Of a stretch of DNA of 41,221 nucleotides, positions 8,543-16,697 are shown in pieces. The position numbers were made by a program, and so were the translations under genes. Within the stretch, counting starts at the first letter, position 1; every line of letters begins with the position of its first letter. The stretch is taken from NCBI GenBank assembly GCA_016840685.1, contig JAEORX010000011.1, positions 1-41,221 of the forward strand, read 5' to 3'. This stretch comes from Candidatus Thorarchaeota archaeon. GTDB taxonomy: Archaea; Asgardarchaeota; Thorarchaeia; Thorarchaeales; Thorarchaeaceae. The notes under the pieces were generated by a model, which was not told where the DNA came from, did not search any database, and saw only the letters and a program-made list of their open reading frames with translations.

Positions 8543-8971
8543 CTAGTTTCGGCAGTCTTCACATACCACATATATATCAAGCCGCTGTCCAACGGGTTCT
8601 AACTTCATCTCTAATACAATGCGATTCCAATAATCTTGTATTGCCTCTGATTGGTAATCCGATATCTTTCCACATTTTTGACAAATGATGTTGATATGAG
8701 TAGAAGTGTTAGGATCGAATCTCGAGGGTTTACTATTGAATCCTAGCTCATGAACTAATTCTAACTTCTTGAGTAGATTCAAGGTGTGATAGACTGTCGT
8801 CATGCTAAGGCCAGGATACTGTTTTGCAACTCTTTCAAAGATCATCTCTGCGGTAGGATGTTCTTGACTCGATAGCACCTCCTTGCATATGGCCAAACGT
8901 TGAGGTGTGACTTTATGACCCGTCTTGCGTAGCATGGAAACAAGTTGTTCTTTGTTCATTGTCTTATCCAT
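8543..8971 (-). CDS. perR: PerR/Fur-family metalloregulator
   Basis: A Fur-superfamily repressor of 142 residues, divergent from catalase, which makes a peroxide-sensing PerR role most likely. The winged helix spans residues 8-80 (TPQR, then TTVYHTL recognition region). Numbering runs one ahead of Bacillus subtilis PerR. The structural zinc ligands are all present: Cys97, Cys100, Cys137 and Cys140. Of the PerR regulatory iron ligands, His38, Asp86, His92 and Asp105 are kept, but the position of His93 in B. subtilis is Asn94 here. Family knowledge says iron-bound PerR is inactivated when a ligand histidine is oxidised by peroxide; whether this variant still does so is open. Fur or Zur function cannot be excluded. 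A second in-frame ATG lies at codon 5. Confidence 0.9.
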   Translation of the reverse strand: MDKTMNKEQLVSMLRKTGHKVTPQRLAICKEVLSSQEHPTAEMIFERVAKQYPGLSMTTVYHTLNLLKKLELVHELGFNSKPSRFDPNTSTHINIICQKCGKISDYQSEAIQDYWNRIVLEMKLEPVGQRLDIYVVCEDCRN

Positions 8972-9053
8972 CTCTGGAGTCTGGGTTCAACCAGAAATCT
9001 GTAGGTCTTTAGTTTCTTCCTATGTGAGCTAATACTTAAATCATACTAGTTAG

Positions 9054-9076
9054 TAAATTGTTTTAACTACAATTTA
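9054..9076. promoter_or_regulatory. perR-katA inverted repeat, candidate PerR box
   Basis: TAAATTGT, a 7-bp spacer and ACAATTTA form a perfect 8-bp inverted repeat, 30 bp before the catalase ATG and about 80 bp before the regulator ATG. An AT-rich element at 9034-9041 (CTTAAATC) can serve as a TATA box, which puts the catalase transcription start inside the repeat. This is the geometry of a repressor site. Just upstream, TACTA-GT-TAGTA (9044-9055) is a second, smaller palindrome. Confidence 0.6.
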
Positions 9077-9106
9077 GAAATCATTTTTAGATGAGGAAGT
9101 AGAAAC

Positions 9107-10564
9107 ATGACAGATTCTAAAAAGAAAGGAAAGAACGAAACACTCACGACTGCTTCGGGGATTCCTGTCGCTGACAATCAGAACTCGATTACTGCAGGAC
9201 CTCGTGGACCATTATTGGTTCAGGACTTCCACCTCTTTGAGAAACTGGCTCATTTTCACAGGGAACGCATTCCCGAACGCGTAGTTCATGCAAAGGGAGC
9301 AGGGGCATATGGAACTTTTACGGTGACACATGATATCACAAAATATACCAAGGCAAAACTATTCTCCAAAGTTGGAAAGAAGACTGAGGTCTTCCTCCGT
9401 TTCTCAACTGTGGCAGGTGAACGTGGGTCAGCAGACACTGTACGTGATGTGCGTGGGTTTGCTATCAAGTTCTATACTGAAGAAGGCAACTGGGATATGA
9501 CTGGGAACAATACTCCGGTATTCTTCGTTAGAGACCCTCTGAAGTTTAGTGACTTCATTCACACGCAAAAACGTGAACCACAGACAAACCTTCGGAATCA
9601 AACGATGTGGTGGGACTTCTGGTCCCTATGTCCTGAGTCACTCCACCAGGTCACCATTTTGTTCTCAGATCGCGGGACACCAATGGGCTATGCACATGTT
9701 AATGGCTATGGAAGTCACACATACAGCTTCATCAATGCAAAAGATGAACGATTCTGGGTGAAATTCCACTTCAAAACTCAACAGGGTATCAAGAACTTCA
9801 GTGCTGAAGAAGCAGCCCATATGACGGCAGAAGACCCAGACTGGGCAACTCGGGATTTGTTCGAGAGAATCGAACGAGGGGACTTTCCTAAGTGGGCTTT
9901 CAAGGTTCAAATAATGCCGGAGGAAGAAGCTGAATCTTACCGTTGGAATCCCTTTGACCTGACCAAGGTCTGGCCACATGAAGACTATCCGCTCATTGAT
10001 GTTGGCATGCTTGAGTTGAACAAGAACCCAGAGAACTACTTCGCTGATGTAGAGCAGGCTGCCTTCGCACCATCCAATGTTGTACCTGGCATATCATTCT
10101 CACCTGACAAGATGCTTCAGGCTAGAATCTTCTCATATGCTGATGCACATCGTTACAGATTGGGAGTGAATTATCAGCTCCTCCCTGTAAACAAACCTCG
10201 TAGTGCCATAGCTCGCAACTATCAAAGGGATGGTTTCATGAGATTCGATGGCAATGCAGGACCTGCTATAAATTATGAGCCAAACAGCTTCGGAGGACCT
10301 GTTGAAAATCCTGCATTTAGAGAGCCTCCACTAAAGATTTCTGGTGATGCTGACAGATACAATCAACCACGAGTAGATGATGACTTCATTCAACCTGGAA
10401 ATCTATTCCGACTGATGACAAAGGATGAACGGGCAAGACTCATTGAGAACATCGTGGAATCTCTGAAGAATGTGCCTGTATCGATTCAGAAACGAATGTT
10501 GGAGCATTTCCATAAGGCAGATCCTGACTATGGCAAGGGTGTTCAGAAAGGCCTCGGACTGTAG
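9107..10564 (+). CDS. katA: Monofunctional heme catalase
   Basis: Catalase of 485 residues, the small-subunit type, which converts hydrogen peroxide to water and oxygen in the cytoplasm. The active-site His61 (motif [11 protein letters not shown]), the distal Asn in [10 protein letters not shown] (about 134-135) and the proximal heme-ligand motif [15 protein letters not shown] with Arg340 and Tyr344 are all present. There is no C-terminal flavodoxin-like domain of the large-subunit type. The gene is divergent from the PerR-like regulator, with a strong inverted repeat in the shared promoter, and has its own terminator downstream. Catalases of this type are common in bacteria and patchy in anaerobic archaea, so the catalase-regulator pair may have been acquired by transfer. 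Confidence 0.97.
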   Translation: MTDSKKKGKNETLTTASGIPVADNQNSITAGPRGPLLVQDFHLFEKLAHFHRERIPERVVHAKGAGAYGTFTVTHDITKYTKAKLFSKVGKKTEVFLRFSTVAGERGSADTVRDVRGFAIKFYTEEGNWDMTGNNTPVFFVRDPLKFSDFIHTQKREPQTNLRNQTMWWDFWSLCPESLHQVTILFSDRGTPMGYAHVNGYGSHTYSFINAKDERFWVKFHFKTQQGIKNFSAEEAAHMTAEDPDWATRDLFERIERGDFPKWAFKVQIMPEEEAESYRWNPFDLTKVWPHEDYPLIDVGMLELNKNPENYFADVEQAAFAPSNVVPGISFSPDKMLQARIFSYADAHRYRLGVNYQLLPVNKPRSAIARNYQRDGFMRFDGNAGPAINYEPNSFGGPVENPAFREPPLKISGDADRYNQPRVDDDFIQPGNLFRLMTKDERARLIENIVESLKNVPVSIQKRMLEHFHKADPDYGKGVQKGLGL

Positions 10565-10581
10565 TCTAACAAACAGAGAAC

Positions 10582-10617
10582 GAAGGGGAGTCTACCCCCT
10601 TCCACTTCTTTTCTTTA
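10582..10617 (+). terminator. Hairpin plus T-rich tail after katA
   Basis: GAAGGGG and CCCCTTC (10582-10602) make a perfect 7-bp stem around a 7-base loop, followed by a pyrimidine stretch ending TTCTTTTCTTT. It starts 18 bp after the catalase stop codon and fits an archaeal T-tract terminator. Confidence 0.65.
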
Positions 10618-10669
10618 CATCTTGGAAAGATATAACTCAACCCATGTTCTCTCTTGAACCGATGTCAGA

Positions 10670-11002
10670 ATGACCAAAGACAAAATACTAGAAATGCTGC
10701 ACACTCTGGGAGAGCGTTTTGAGGATCCTAAAATCCAGCGCCGCTTCAAGGAATACAACAAGACACTTCAATTCATCTTTCCTGATCTTGATGCCAAAAT
10801 GTACATGAAAATCGGGGATGCAAAGCTCCTCGAGGTAGCGGAGGGAGAAACAGAGGCTGAGCTTCAGGTCACAATGGACTCTCCAGTGTTCTTCGCAATC
10901 ATTGAGAAGACAGAGAGCCCAATGGCTGCCTATTCAGCTGGCAAGCTCAAGACAAAGGGCGAAGTGCCAGATTTGCTGAAGTTACAGAAACTACTTCTCT
11001 GA
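10670..11002 (+). CDS. SCP2 sterol-carrier-like protein
   Basis: A soluble protein of 110 residues resembling the SCP2 (sterol carrier protein 2) fold: an N-terminal helix, a beta-sheet with the pattern LQFIFPDLDAKMYMKIGD, and a hydrophobic helical end typical of SCP2 domains (the GKLKTKGEVPDLLKLQKLL region). SCP2 domains bind lipids or acyl groups; no catalytic residues are expected or seen. It starts at ATG 10670. Its last 12 bases overlap the end of the convergent winged-helix gene. It may have its own promoter, since a terminator separates it from katA. Confidence 0.8.
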   Translation: MTKDKILEMLHTLGERFEDPKIQRRFKEYNKTLQFIFPDLDAKMYMKIGDAKLLEVAEGETEAELQVTMDSPVFFAIIEKTESPMAAYSAGKLKTKGEVPDLLKLQKLLL

Positions 11003-11341
11003 TTTGGTTTCCTTATCTACAACCATCGAGACGAGTTCACGCATTCTGGCCATTTGACTCCTCACTTGCTCAGCTCCTTCCTTGGTCAGGACGGCGAAGG
11101 TTGTGGGTTTGAGGTCAACGAATCTCTTTGATATCCGAATGAGGCCTAGTTCCTCCAGTTTCCTAAGATGGCTTGATAGATTCCCCGATGTAAGACCGAG
11201 TTTCTTCTGAAGAACTGGAAATGTTGCATGTTGTGTGAAATAGAGAAAGACCAGAACAGATAGTCGAGTGGGGACCATGGTTTCACGGTCTTCTTCCATG
11301 AGTCCTATCAATGCAGATAGGAGGTCCCCATCGAGGCTCAA
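10991..11341 (-). CDS. Winged-helix transcriptional regulator (MarR/HTH_34-like)
   Basis: A 116-residue DNA-binding protein. Residues 20-75 form a winged helix: LSVLVFLYF, then a helix-turn-helix (FPVLQKKLGLTSGNLSSHLRKLEELGLI) and a wing (KPTTFAVLTKEG). The pattern matches the short archaeal regulators with an HTH_34-type domain. It begins at TTG 11341, two bases after the stop of the upstream membrane protein at 11344-12021, so the two are cotranscribed. Pairing of a winged-helix protein with a small membrane protein is frequent in archaea and suggests a membrane-linked sensor. The target is unknown; the adjacent ABC-2 exporter is a candidate. Confidence 0.85.
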   Translation of the reverse strand: MSLDGDLLSALIGLMEEDRETMVPTRLSVLVFLYFTQHATFPVLQKKLGLTSGNLSSHLRKLEELGLIRISKRFVDLKPTTFAVLTKEGAEQVRSQMARMRELVSMVVDKETKSEK

Positions 11342-11343
11342 TT

Positions 11344-12021
11344 CTATCCCTGCCTTTTACTCTCTAGAAGAAGTCGTTCAGCTGTGATGAGCATATAGAT
11401 TCCCATCACATAGATTCCTCCCATATCAACAACTATCAGTAAGACATAAGCAATTTCTAGAATCAGAAACATCGGTATAACGCTGAGGAAAATTGCAACT
11501 GAAAGGTAAAGATGCTCTCGTGTGAAGATATCTGCCTCTACATTTTTTCTTCCAAGAATATAGTTGCTAAGAAAACCAGTGCCCATAATAATTTGTAAAA
11601 TAGGTATGAAAAAGAGACCATTGTCAGTTGAGAATGTCATCAGTGCAACAGTCACGATAGCAACTGCAAGAACTCCCCACACCACGAAGGGAGCTTTTTG
11701 TCCCTCTTTTGGTTCTGGCTCTTTTGGATATGATTGAGTCAGCGGTATTACTAGTCTAAAAGCCACTAGCCATGAGAAGAATAGACTTATTCCGACAAAT
11801 CCAAGATTTACAAGTACTGGATCAATAGGTCCAAGAGCATTTTGCAGAGACATATAGATTAGGGTAGCAAAAGATATTCCTCCAGCTATGATGAGGTAGA
11901 CCAATCCAGAAACCCTACGAGCTACTACCTTTGGATATTTATCAATGAGGTCAGTTAGCAGAAGTAGCTGTTTTGCTTTCTCAAGCATATCTTCATCTGA
12001 AGGAACATTCTCTTGATTCAA
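11344..12021 (-). CDS. Membrane protein paired with winged-helix regulator
   Basis: A 225-residue protein with about six predicted membrane segments (about 42-60, 70-92, 112-128, 134-150, 170-190 and 192-212) and a charged cytoplasmic N-terminus. I do not recognise a family. TTG 12021 is supported as the start by GAGGTGA six bases upstream. The gene sits directly upstream of, and almost touching, the winged-helix regulator. A role in sensing or anchoring for that regulator is inference from position only. Confidence 0.75.
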   Translation of the reverse strand: MNQENVPSDEDMLEKAKQLLLLTDLIDKYPKVVARRVSGLVYLIIAGGISFATLIYMSLQNALGPIDPVLVNLGFVGISLFFSWLVAFRLVIPLTQSYPKEPEPKEGQKAPFVVWGVLAVAIVTVALMTFSTDNGLFFIPILQIIMGTGFLSNYILGRKNVEADIFTREHLYLSVAIFLSVIPMFLILEIAYVLLIVVDMGGIYVMGIYMLITAERLLLESKRQG

Positions 12022-12082
12022 ACAATCACCTCAGTATTGAACAACAAATTCACTTTCAAAACCTCCATAATAAATCTACTAG

Positions 12083-12113
12083 AAAAAAAGGAGTGGAGTC
12101 CCTAGTGGGACTC
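12083..12113 (-). terminator. Hairpin plus U7 terminator of the ABC-2 operon
   Basis: GAGTCCC and GGGACTC (12096-12113) form a perfect 7-bp stem with a four-base loop, directly after the permease stop codon. On the minus strand it is followed within a few bases by seven T residues (12083-12089). This is one of the clearest terminators in the window. Confidence 0.75.
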
Positions 12114-13274
12114 TTAGCGAGAACCGAACCTCTCGAACAGAACGATTCCTACAGCCACTAGTAGGAAGCCAAGAATTGACACAATCGCTAAATTAGTCCA
12201 GATGACAGGTGTTGTTATCGGTGCGCCTCTGAGGAATAGTGTAGTCACTGCATCGGTGAGGTACTTGCTAGGCATGAACTGTGCAATAACCTCGGTTGCG
12301 CCTCCCAATGGCATGAACGTTCCAAAGAACATCTGCGGCATGATGAATACGAAGCTCACTCCTGTTGAAACTTCTGCAGACTTTGATATGGATGCTGCAA
12401 TCAGCCCGAAACCGACTGCGACCAAGGAGAATGCCAAAGCGATCACAAAGGTGAACGCAATTCCTGCTGGTCCAGTTGCGGGTCTATATCCTATAGCGAA
12501 TGAAGCGGCTAGTACAAGTGCTACCTGAACAGATGCTATGATCATGTAGGTCAGAGTCTGACTGACCATGTATTCAGCTGATGAAACCGGTGTGGTTCGC
12601 AGTCTCTTCAAGAGACCTTCATCTCGTTCATAAGTCATAGATTGAGCCACAATCATTGTCAGGAAAATTGAAGCAAATGCAAATATGCCAGGAGCCATGA
12701 AGTCCCATTGAGAGAACGTGCTTGATTCAACCAATGCAGGACTTGAAATCTCAATTGGTAGATTCAGAGTCATTGTATCACTCCCAAACACTGTATTCAT
12801 CAGAACTTGCTGAACAAGAGGAGGAACCGCTGATACTGCTATCATTGACCCACTGTCAACGTAGAGTCCGATGGTAGTATTTGTCCAAGAACTAGGATCG
12901 ATAGGAGATCCATAGTATGACACTATACTATCCCCAAACCCTTCAGGAATGACAATGAATGCATCGAGGTTACCTTCTAGAAGGGCAGACTGACCAGTTG
13001 CATTATCCTCATACGCATGAACTACAAAGACCTCGGAGTCCGTGAGATTGTCAACAAAGGCCATACTCCAATCAGCTTGCGGACTTGTGGCATCTAGATT
13101 AAGGAGCCCTACGTCAAAACTTGTAGTTCCTCCATCTCCAATTCCACCAAAGGCAAAACCAAAGATGATGGTCAATACTATGGGGAATATTATCAGAAGA
13201 AAAAGAACAGCTGGTTCTCTGTATGTCTTCTTCAGGTCTTTCTTCATTAAAGCTATTATTCTTCTTAGATTCAT
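12114..13274 (-). CDS. ABC-2 type exporter permease
   Basis: A 386-residue membrane protein of the ABC-2 family: one N-terminal membrane segment (about 20-42), a large outside domain of about 150 residues with several N-x-S/T sites, and about five membrane segments in the C-terminal half. The short loop with YERDEGLLKRLRTTPVS before the second half is characteristic of ABC-2 permeases, where it couples to the ATPase. It follows its ATPase by two bases on the same strand, with GGAGG ten bases before ATG 13274. Substrates of this class include drugs, lipids and polysaccharides; the sequence does not say which. Confidence 0.9.
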   Translation of the reverse strand: MNLRRIIALMKKDLKKTYREPAVLFLLIIFPIVLTIIFGFAFGGIGDGGTTSFDVGLLNLDATSPQADWSMAFVDNLTDSEVFVVHAYEDNATGQSALLEGNLDAFIVIPEGFGDSIVSYYGSPIDPSSWTNTTIGLYVDSGSMIAVSAVPPLVQQVLMNTVFGSDTMTLNLPIEISSPALVESSTFSQWDFMAPGIFAFASIFLTMIVAQSMTYERDEGLLKRLRTTPVSSAEYMVSQTLTYMIIASVQVALVLAASFAIGYRPATGPAGIAFTFVIALAFSLVAVGFGLIAASISKSAEVSTGVSFVFIMPQMFFGTFMPLGGATEVIAQFMPSKYLTDAVTTLFLRGAPITTPVIWTNLAIVSILGFLLVAVGIVLFERFGSR

Positions 13275-13276
13275 CT

Positions 13277-14023
13277 CTATACATCCTCCCTCAGTTTCTT
13301 ACCTGTTAGTTTCAGGAAGACCTGTTCTAGGTTCTTAGCTTGATATGTTTCCATCAAGTCTGTCGGAGGTCCAAGTGCAATCAGTTTGCCCTCGTCAATG
13401 ATAGCAACTCTATCACATAGCTCCTGAGCCTCTTCCATGTAGTGTGTTGTTAGAATGATGGCTTTACCCTGCATCCTCAGTTCTCTAATATAGTCCCAGA
13501 CTGCTCTTCGGGATTTAGGATCCATTGCGACAGTAGGCTCATCTAATAGAGCAATTTTTGGGTCATTGACTAACGCCATTAGCATACTGACCCTACGAAT
13601 CATTCCACCGCTGTATTCCTTTGCCGGTCTGTTGATATGATCCTCCATACCAATTTTCTCAACTATGGAACTGACCCTACTCTCGAGAACATCTTTAGGA
13701 ACAAGATGCATATCACCCATGAGAGTGATGTTCTCTCTACCTGTTAGATGCGGATAGAATGCAGGTTCCTGAGGACAGACACCAATCACTTTTCGAACAT
13801 TCTCTGGGTCAAAGACTACATCATGTCCATCAACCGTTGCTGAACCATTGGTTGGCTCTAGAAGAGTATTGAGAATGTTTACTGCTGTACTCTTTCCAGC
13901 ACCATTAGGTCCAAGGATACCGAACAGCTCACCCCAGCCAATCTCAAGACATAGGTTGTCAAGAGCTGTTAGATCACCGAACCTCTTTGTTAGATTTGAT
14001 ATTGTTATTGCAGATTCAGACAT
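13277..14023 (-). CDS. ABC-2 exporter ATP-binding protein
   Basis: The ATPase of a two-gene exporter, 248 residues, DrrA-like. Walker A is GPNGAGKST (about residues 38-46), the Q-loop is CPQEPAFYPHLTG, the signature is YSGGMIRRVSM, Walker B is ALLDEPTVAMD, and the H-loop is TTHYMEEA. All catalytic elements are intact. ATG 14023 has no clear ribosome-binding site; a TATA-like stretch on the minus strand near 14052-14062 would give an almost leaderless message. The permease follows directly. Confidence 0.95.
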   Translation of the reverse strand: MSESAITISNLTKRFGDLTALDNLCLEIGWGELFGILGPNGAGKSTAVNILNTLLEPTNGSATVDGHDVVFDPENVRKVIGVCPQEPAFYPHLTGRENITLMGDMHLVPKDVLESRVSSIVEKIGMEDHINRPAKEYSGGMIRRVSMLMALVNDPKIALLDEPTVAMDPKSRRAVWDYIRELRMQGKAIILTTHYMEEAQELCDRVAIIDEGKLIALGPPTDLMETYQAKNLEQVFLKLTGKKLREDV

Positions 14024-14133
14024 TGCAAATCACGAGTATGTCTGTGCATAGAATGAATATAAGAAGTGGACAATCTTTGAACGACATCGTGGTTTGCGCT
14101 GCAAACTAGCCTGAATCACAACAACTCGCTGAA

Positions 14134-14143
14134 CCTTTAAAGG
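14134..14143 (+). promoter_or_regulatory. TATA-like box (CCTTTAAAGG) of the sugar-aldehyde operon
   Basis: The palindromic CCTTTAAAGG contains a good archaeal TATA core. A start about 25 bp downstream leaves a leader of about 22 bases with GGAGGT (14174-14179) eight bases before GTG 14188. No other promoter-like element is obvious inside the operon, whose genes are 1-11 bp apart. Confidence 0.55.
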
Positions 14144-14187
14144 GAAAAAACAACACTGTCCTCTTTTGAAGTTGGAGGTAATCTGAA

Positions 14188-15186
14188 GTGCGTGTTCTCA
14201 TAACTGCACCCATTACAGAGTCTGGTATTAGGGAACTGCGAGCTGCTGGTCTCGAGGTTGATCATAAAAGTTGGTTTGAAACTGGCAAACTGCACATGGG
14301 TGATTCTCTCCTACAGCAAATCAACGAGGGGCAGTATGACATAGTCATTGTGGAGGGTGATGAGATAAAGGAGGAGATCATCAACCAGACAAATCTGAAG
14401 TTGATAGGGTCTGTCAGAGGGTCTCCCAACAACATCTCTCTTGAAGCAGCCAAAGCGAAAGGAATACCAGTCATTGCTGTACCTGGCAGAAACACTACTG
14501 CAGTGGCTGAACACACGATTGCACTGATGTTGGCTCAGGCAAGGAATATCGTGAGAACAGAGCGACTCCTTGGGAACGAATTCTTTGTAGATAACTTCAA
14601 GGACTTTGCAAACATGTACACAAGTCTGATGGGCTTTGAGCTCTTCGGAAAGACTGTCGGTATCATTGGACTCGGTCAGATTGGTTTTGAGGTGGCAAAA
14701 CGCCTACGCGCCTTTGGCGTCGAGCTTCTCATTCTGGACCCATATGCTGACCCTGTTAAGATCAGTGAAGTTGGTGGTAGAGCTGTTGAACTCGACGAAC
14801 TCCTTAGTAGTTCTGACATAGTCACTATACACTGTCCATCCACTGAAGAAACCCGAGGGATGTTGGGTGCCAAAGAATTTGCTAAGATGAAGAGCTCTGC
14901 TATTTTGATTAATACAGCAAGGGCTTCAGTAACTGATGAATATGCGCTGCTCGATGCTCTGAAGAGGGATATCATTGCAGGAGCTGGTCTAGACGTCTTC
15001 TCCATGGAACCAGTGGATAGCGATAATGAATTCCTTGAGCTTGACAACGTGACAGTAATGCCACACATGGGTGGAAACACAATAGAAACCATTCAACGCC
15101 AGACCATGCAAATTGTGACGAGTATCCTAGCTTTCCTTAAAGGTGAGAAACCCCCGAATATCCTCAACCCAGAAATCTATGATTAG
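14188..15186 (+). CDS. D-2-hydroxyacid dehydrogenase (SerA/glyoxylate reductase family)
   Basis: An NAD-dependent dehydrogenase of the D-isomer 2-hydroxyacid family, 332 residues. The nucleotide-binding GxGxxG is Gly161/163/166, with Asp184 at the end of the second strand, which favours NAD over NADP. The catalytic triad is complete: Arg245, Glu274 and His293. It lacks the C-terminal ACT domain of serine-feedback-regulated SerA, so a phosphoglycerate role is not forced. As the first gene of an operon with a sugar kinase, aldolase and aldehyde oxidoreductase, it more likely handles a small 2-hydroxy or 2-keto acid such as glyoxylate, or a sugar acid. The GTG start is set by GGAGGT upstream. 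Confidence 0.92.
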   Translation: MRVLITAPITESGIRELRAAGLEVDHKSWFETGKLHMGDSLLQQINEGQYDIVIVEGDEIKEEIINQTNLKLIGSVRGSPNNISLEAAKAKGIPVIAVPGRNTTAVAEHTIALMLAQARNIVRTERLLGNEFFVDNFKDFANMYTSLMGFELFGKTVGIIGLGQIGFEVAKRLRAFGVELLILDPYADPVKISEVGGRAVELDELLSSSDIVTIHCPSTEETRGMLGAKEFAKMKSSAILINTARASVTDEYALLDALKRDIIAGAGLDVFSMEPVDSDNEFLELDNVTVMPHMGGNTIETIQRQTMQIVTSILAFLKGEKPPNILNPEIYD

Positions 15187-15196
15187 GGGAATGAAC

Positions 15197-16696
15197 ATGG
15201 TAGTCGCCGCGATTGATGCTGGTACAACGGGTGTCCGGTGTATGATTGTTGACACCAAGGGAGATTCTCCTGGGATATCAAGGACATCATGGGACTACAT
15301 CACTCCCCCTGAGTTGGAGATTGCGAAGGAATTCGAGCCATCCAAGTTCTGGCGGCTCATTTGTAAGGTCATCAAGGGTGCAATCAAGCACTCAGGGATA
15401 AGGACAACTGATCTCAAGGCTGTATCAACGACCAGTCAACGACATGGTCTAGTCCTCCTCGACTCAGATGGAATCGAGCTGCATGGCTGCCCCAATATTG
15501 ATGCACGCGGAGCTATGACTCAGTATCTGATTGATGAAACTCTTGGTGAAACCTATCATGAAATCACTGGTTGCTGGCCTCCCATGATGTTTGCCCCATC
15601 ACGTCTTGCATGGTTTGAGGAGGAAAAGCCTGATCTCTATGAGAGAATTGCTCATTTGCTACCTATCTGCGATTGGATTACCTATCGCCTCTCTGGTGCC
15701 TGTGTTACAGACGCATCATCCGCAAGCGCCACTGGTTTTCTTGATGTGAGAAACAACACATGGAGCAAAGATGTCGCCTCCGCCCTTGACATAGACCTTG
15801 GAATTTTACCAGAAATCCATGATGCTGGTGAAGTTGTTGGCGAAGTCACGTCTAAAGCTGAGAAAGAATGTGGTCTACCAGAAGGACTCCCCGTAGTGCA
15901 GGCTGGTGCTGACACACATTGCGCCCTTCTGGCGAGCGATTCGAAAGTCAATGAAATCACTGTCATAGCTGGAAGCACAACTCCAGTGATGATGATTCTT
16001 GACAGTCATCTCTGTGTTCCAGACCAGAAGATATGGACTGGGGCTCATATGAAGAAAGGCCAGTGGGCAATTGAGAGCAATGCAACTTTGACCGGAGCAG
16101 TCCTGGAGTGGGCGGTGAGGTTCTTGTGCGAGCGAGCGGAGAACCCCCTGAAATGCAGACAGGCCACATTTGAGAATCTCGATAATCTGGTGAAAGAGAT
16201 ACCACCAGGAAGCGACGAAACGTCTGTCACTCTTGGTCCAAGTGTAATGGATTGTCAGCAAATTACGGATGTAAAGTTAGCTCGGATGGTCTTTCCTCAA
16301 CCCGCATTGCCTCAGGTCACGCCTCTCAATTCGGCAAGAATGATCCATGCAGTTCTTGAGAATGTTGCATTCGCTATCCGTGGAAATGTCGAACAACTTC
16401 AGGAATATGGCCAACCGACTTGCGTGAAAACAATTGGGGGATTGAGTAGGTCCGAAACTTGGCCGCACCTCCTTGCGAACGTGTTGAACAAGCCTGTTAG
16501 AGCCCCCATTCAGTATGAGGGTAGTCTCTTGGGTGCAGCAATTTGCGCTGCGAAAGGTGCTGACTGCTTTTCCTCGATTGACGAAGCTATAAAGGCAATG
16601 GTCAATTGGAGAGCTACTTATACTCCTGATGACCGCGCTTCGCTGTATGATCGATACTATGCAAAATGGAATGAGCTAAGTTGTGTAGGTGACTGA
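15197..16696 (+). CDS. FGGY-family carbohydrate kinase
   Basis: An ATP-dependent sugar kinase of the FGGY family, relatives of xylulokinase, fuculokinase and LsrK. The N-terminal phosphate-binding motif is IDAGTTG (Asp7), and the second domain carries the GAD motif with the likely catalytic Asp (QAGADTHC) and a GGLSRS motif near the C-terminus. I start at ATG 15197 because AGGGGA sits six bases upstream; ATG 15191 overlaps that site, and the upstream in-frame extension to 15143 runs inside the preceding gene. The exact sugar cannot be read from sequence. The FucA-type aldolase next door suggests a ketose such as a fuculose, ribulose or related deoxy-ketose. Confidence 0.92.
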   Translation: MVVAAIDAGTTGVRCMIVDTKGDSPGISRTSWDYITPPELEIAKEFEPSKFWRLICKVIKGAIKHSGIRTTDLKAVSTTSQRHGLVLLDSDGIELHGCPNIDARGAMTQYLIDETLGETYHEITGCWPPMMFAPSRLAWFEEEKPDLYERIAHLLPICDWITYRLSGACVTDASSASATGFLDVRNNTWSKDVASALDIDLGILPEIHDAGEVVGEVTSKAEKECGLPEGLPVVQAGADTHCALLASDSKVNEITVIAGSTTPVMMILDSHLCVPDQKIWTGAHMKKGQWAIESNATLTGAVLEWAVRFLCERAENPLKCRQATFENLDNLVKEIPPGSDETSVTLGPSVMDCQQITDVKLARMVFPQPALPQVTPLNSARMIHAVLENVAFAIRGNVEQLQEYGQPTCVKTIGGLSRSETWPHLLANVLNKPVRAPIQYEGSLLGAAICAAKGADCFSSIDEAIKAMVNWRATYTPDDRASLYDRYYAKWNELSCVGD

Positions 16697-16697
16697 A

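Noticed and set aside
10470-10673. Small plus-strand frame overlapping the katA end
   Set aside because: It runs through the katA coding end and the terminator hairpin with no ribosome-binding site; not a gene.
12202-12528. Plus-strand open frame opposite the ABC-2 permease
   Set aside because: It lies wholly inside a clear permease gene, has no ribosome-binding site and reads as a low-complexity antisense product.
14676-15092. Minus-strand frame of 138 codons opposite the dehydrogenase
   Set aside because: Antisense of a well-supported gene; Ser/Arg-rich composition typical of shadow translation.
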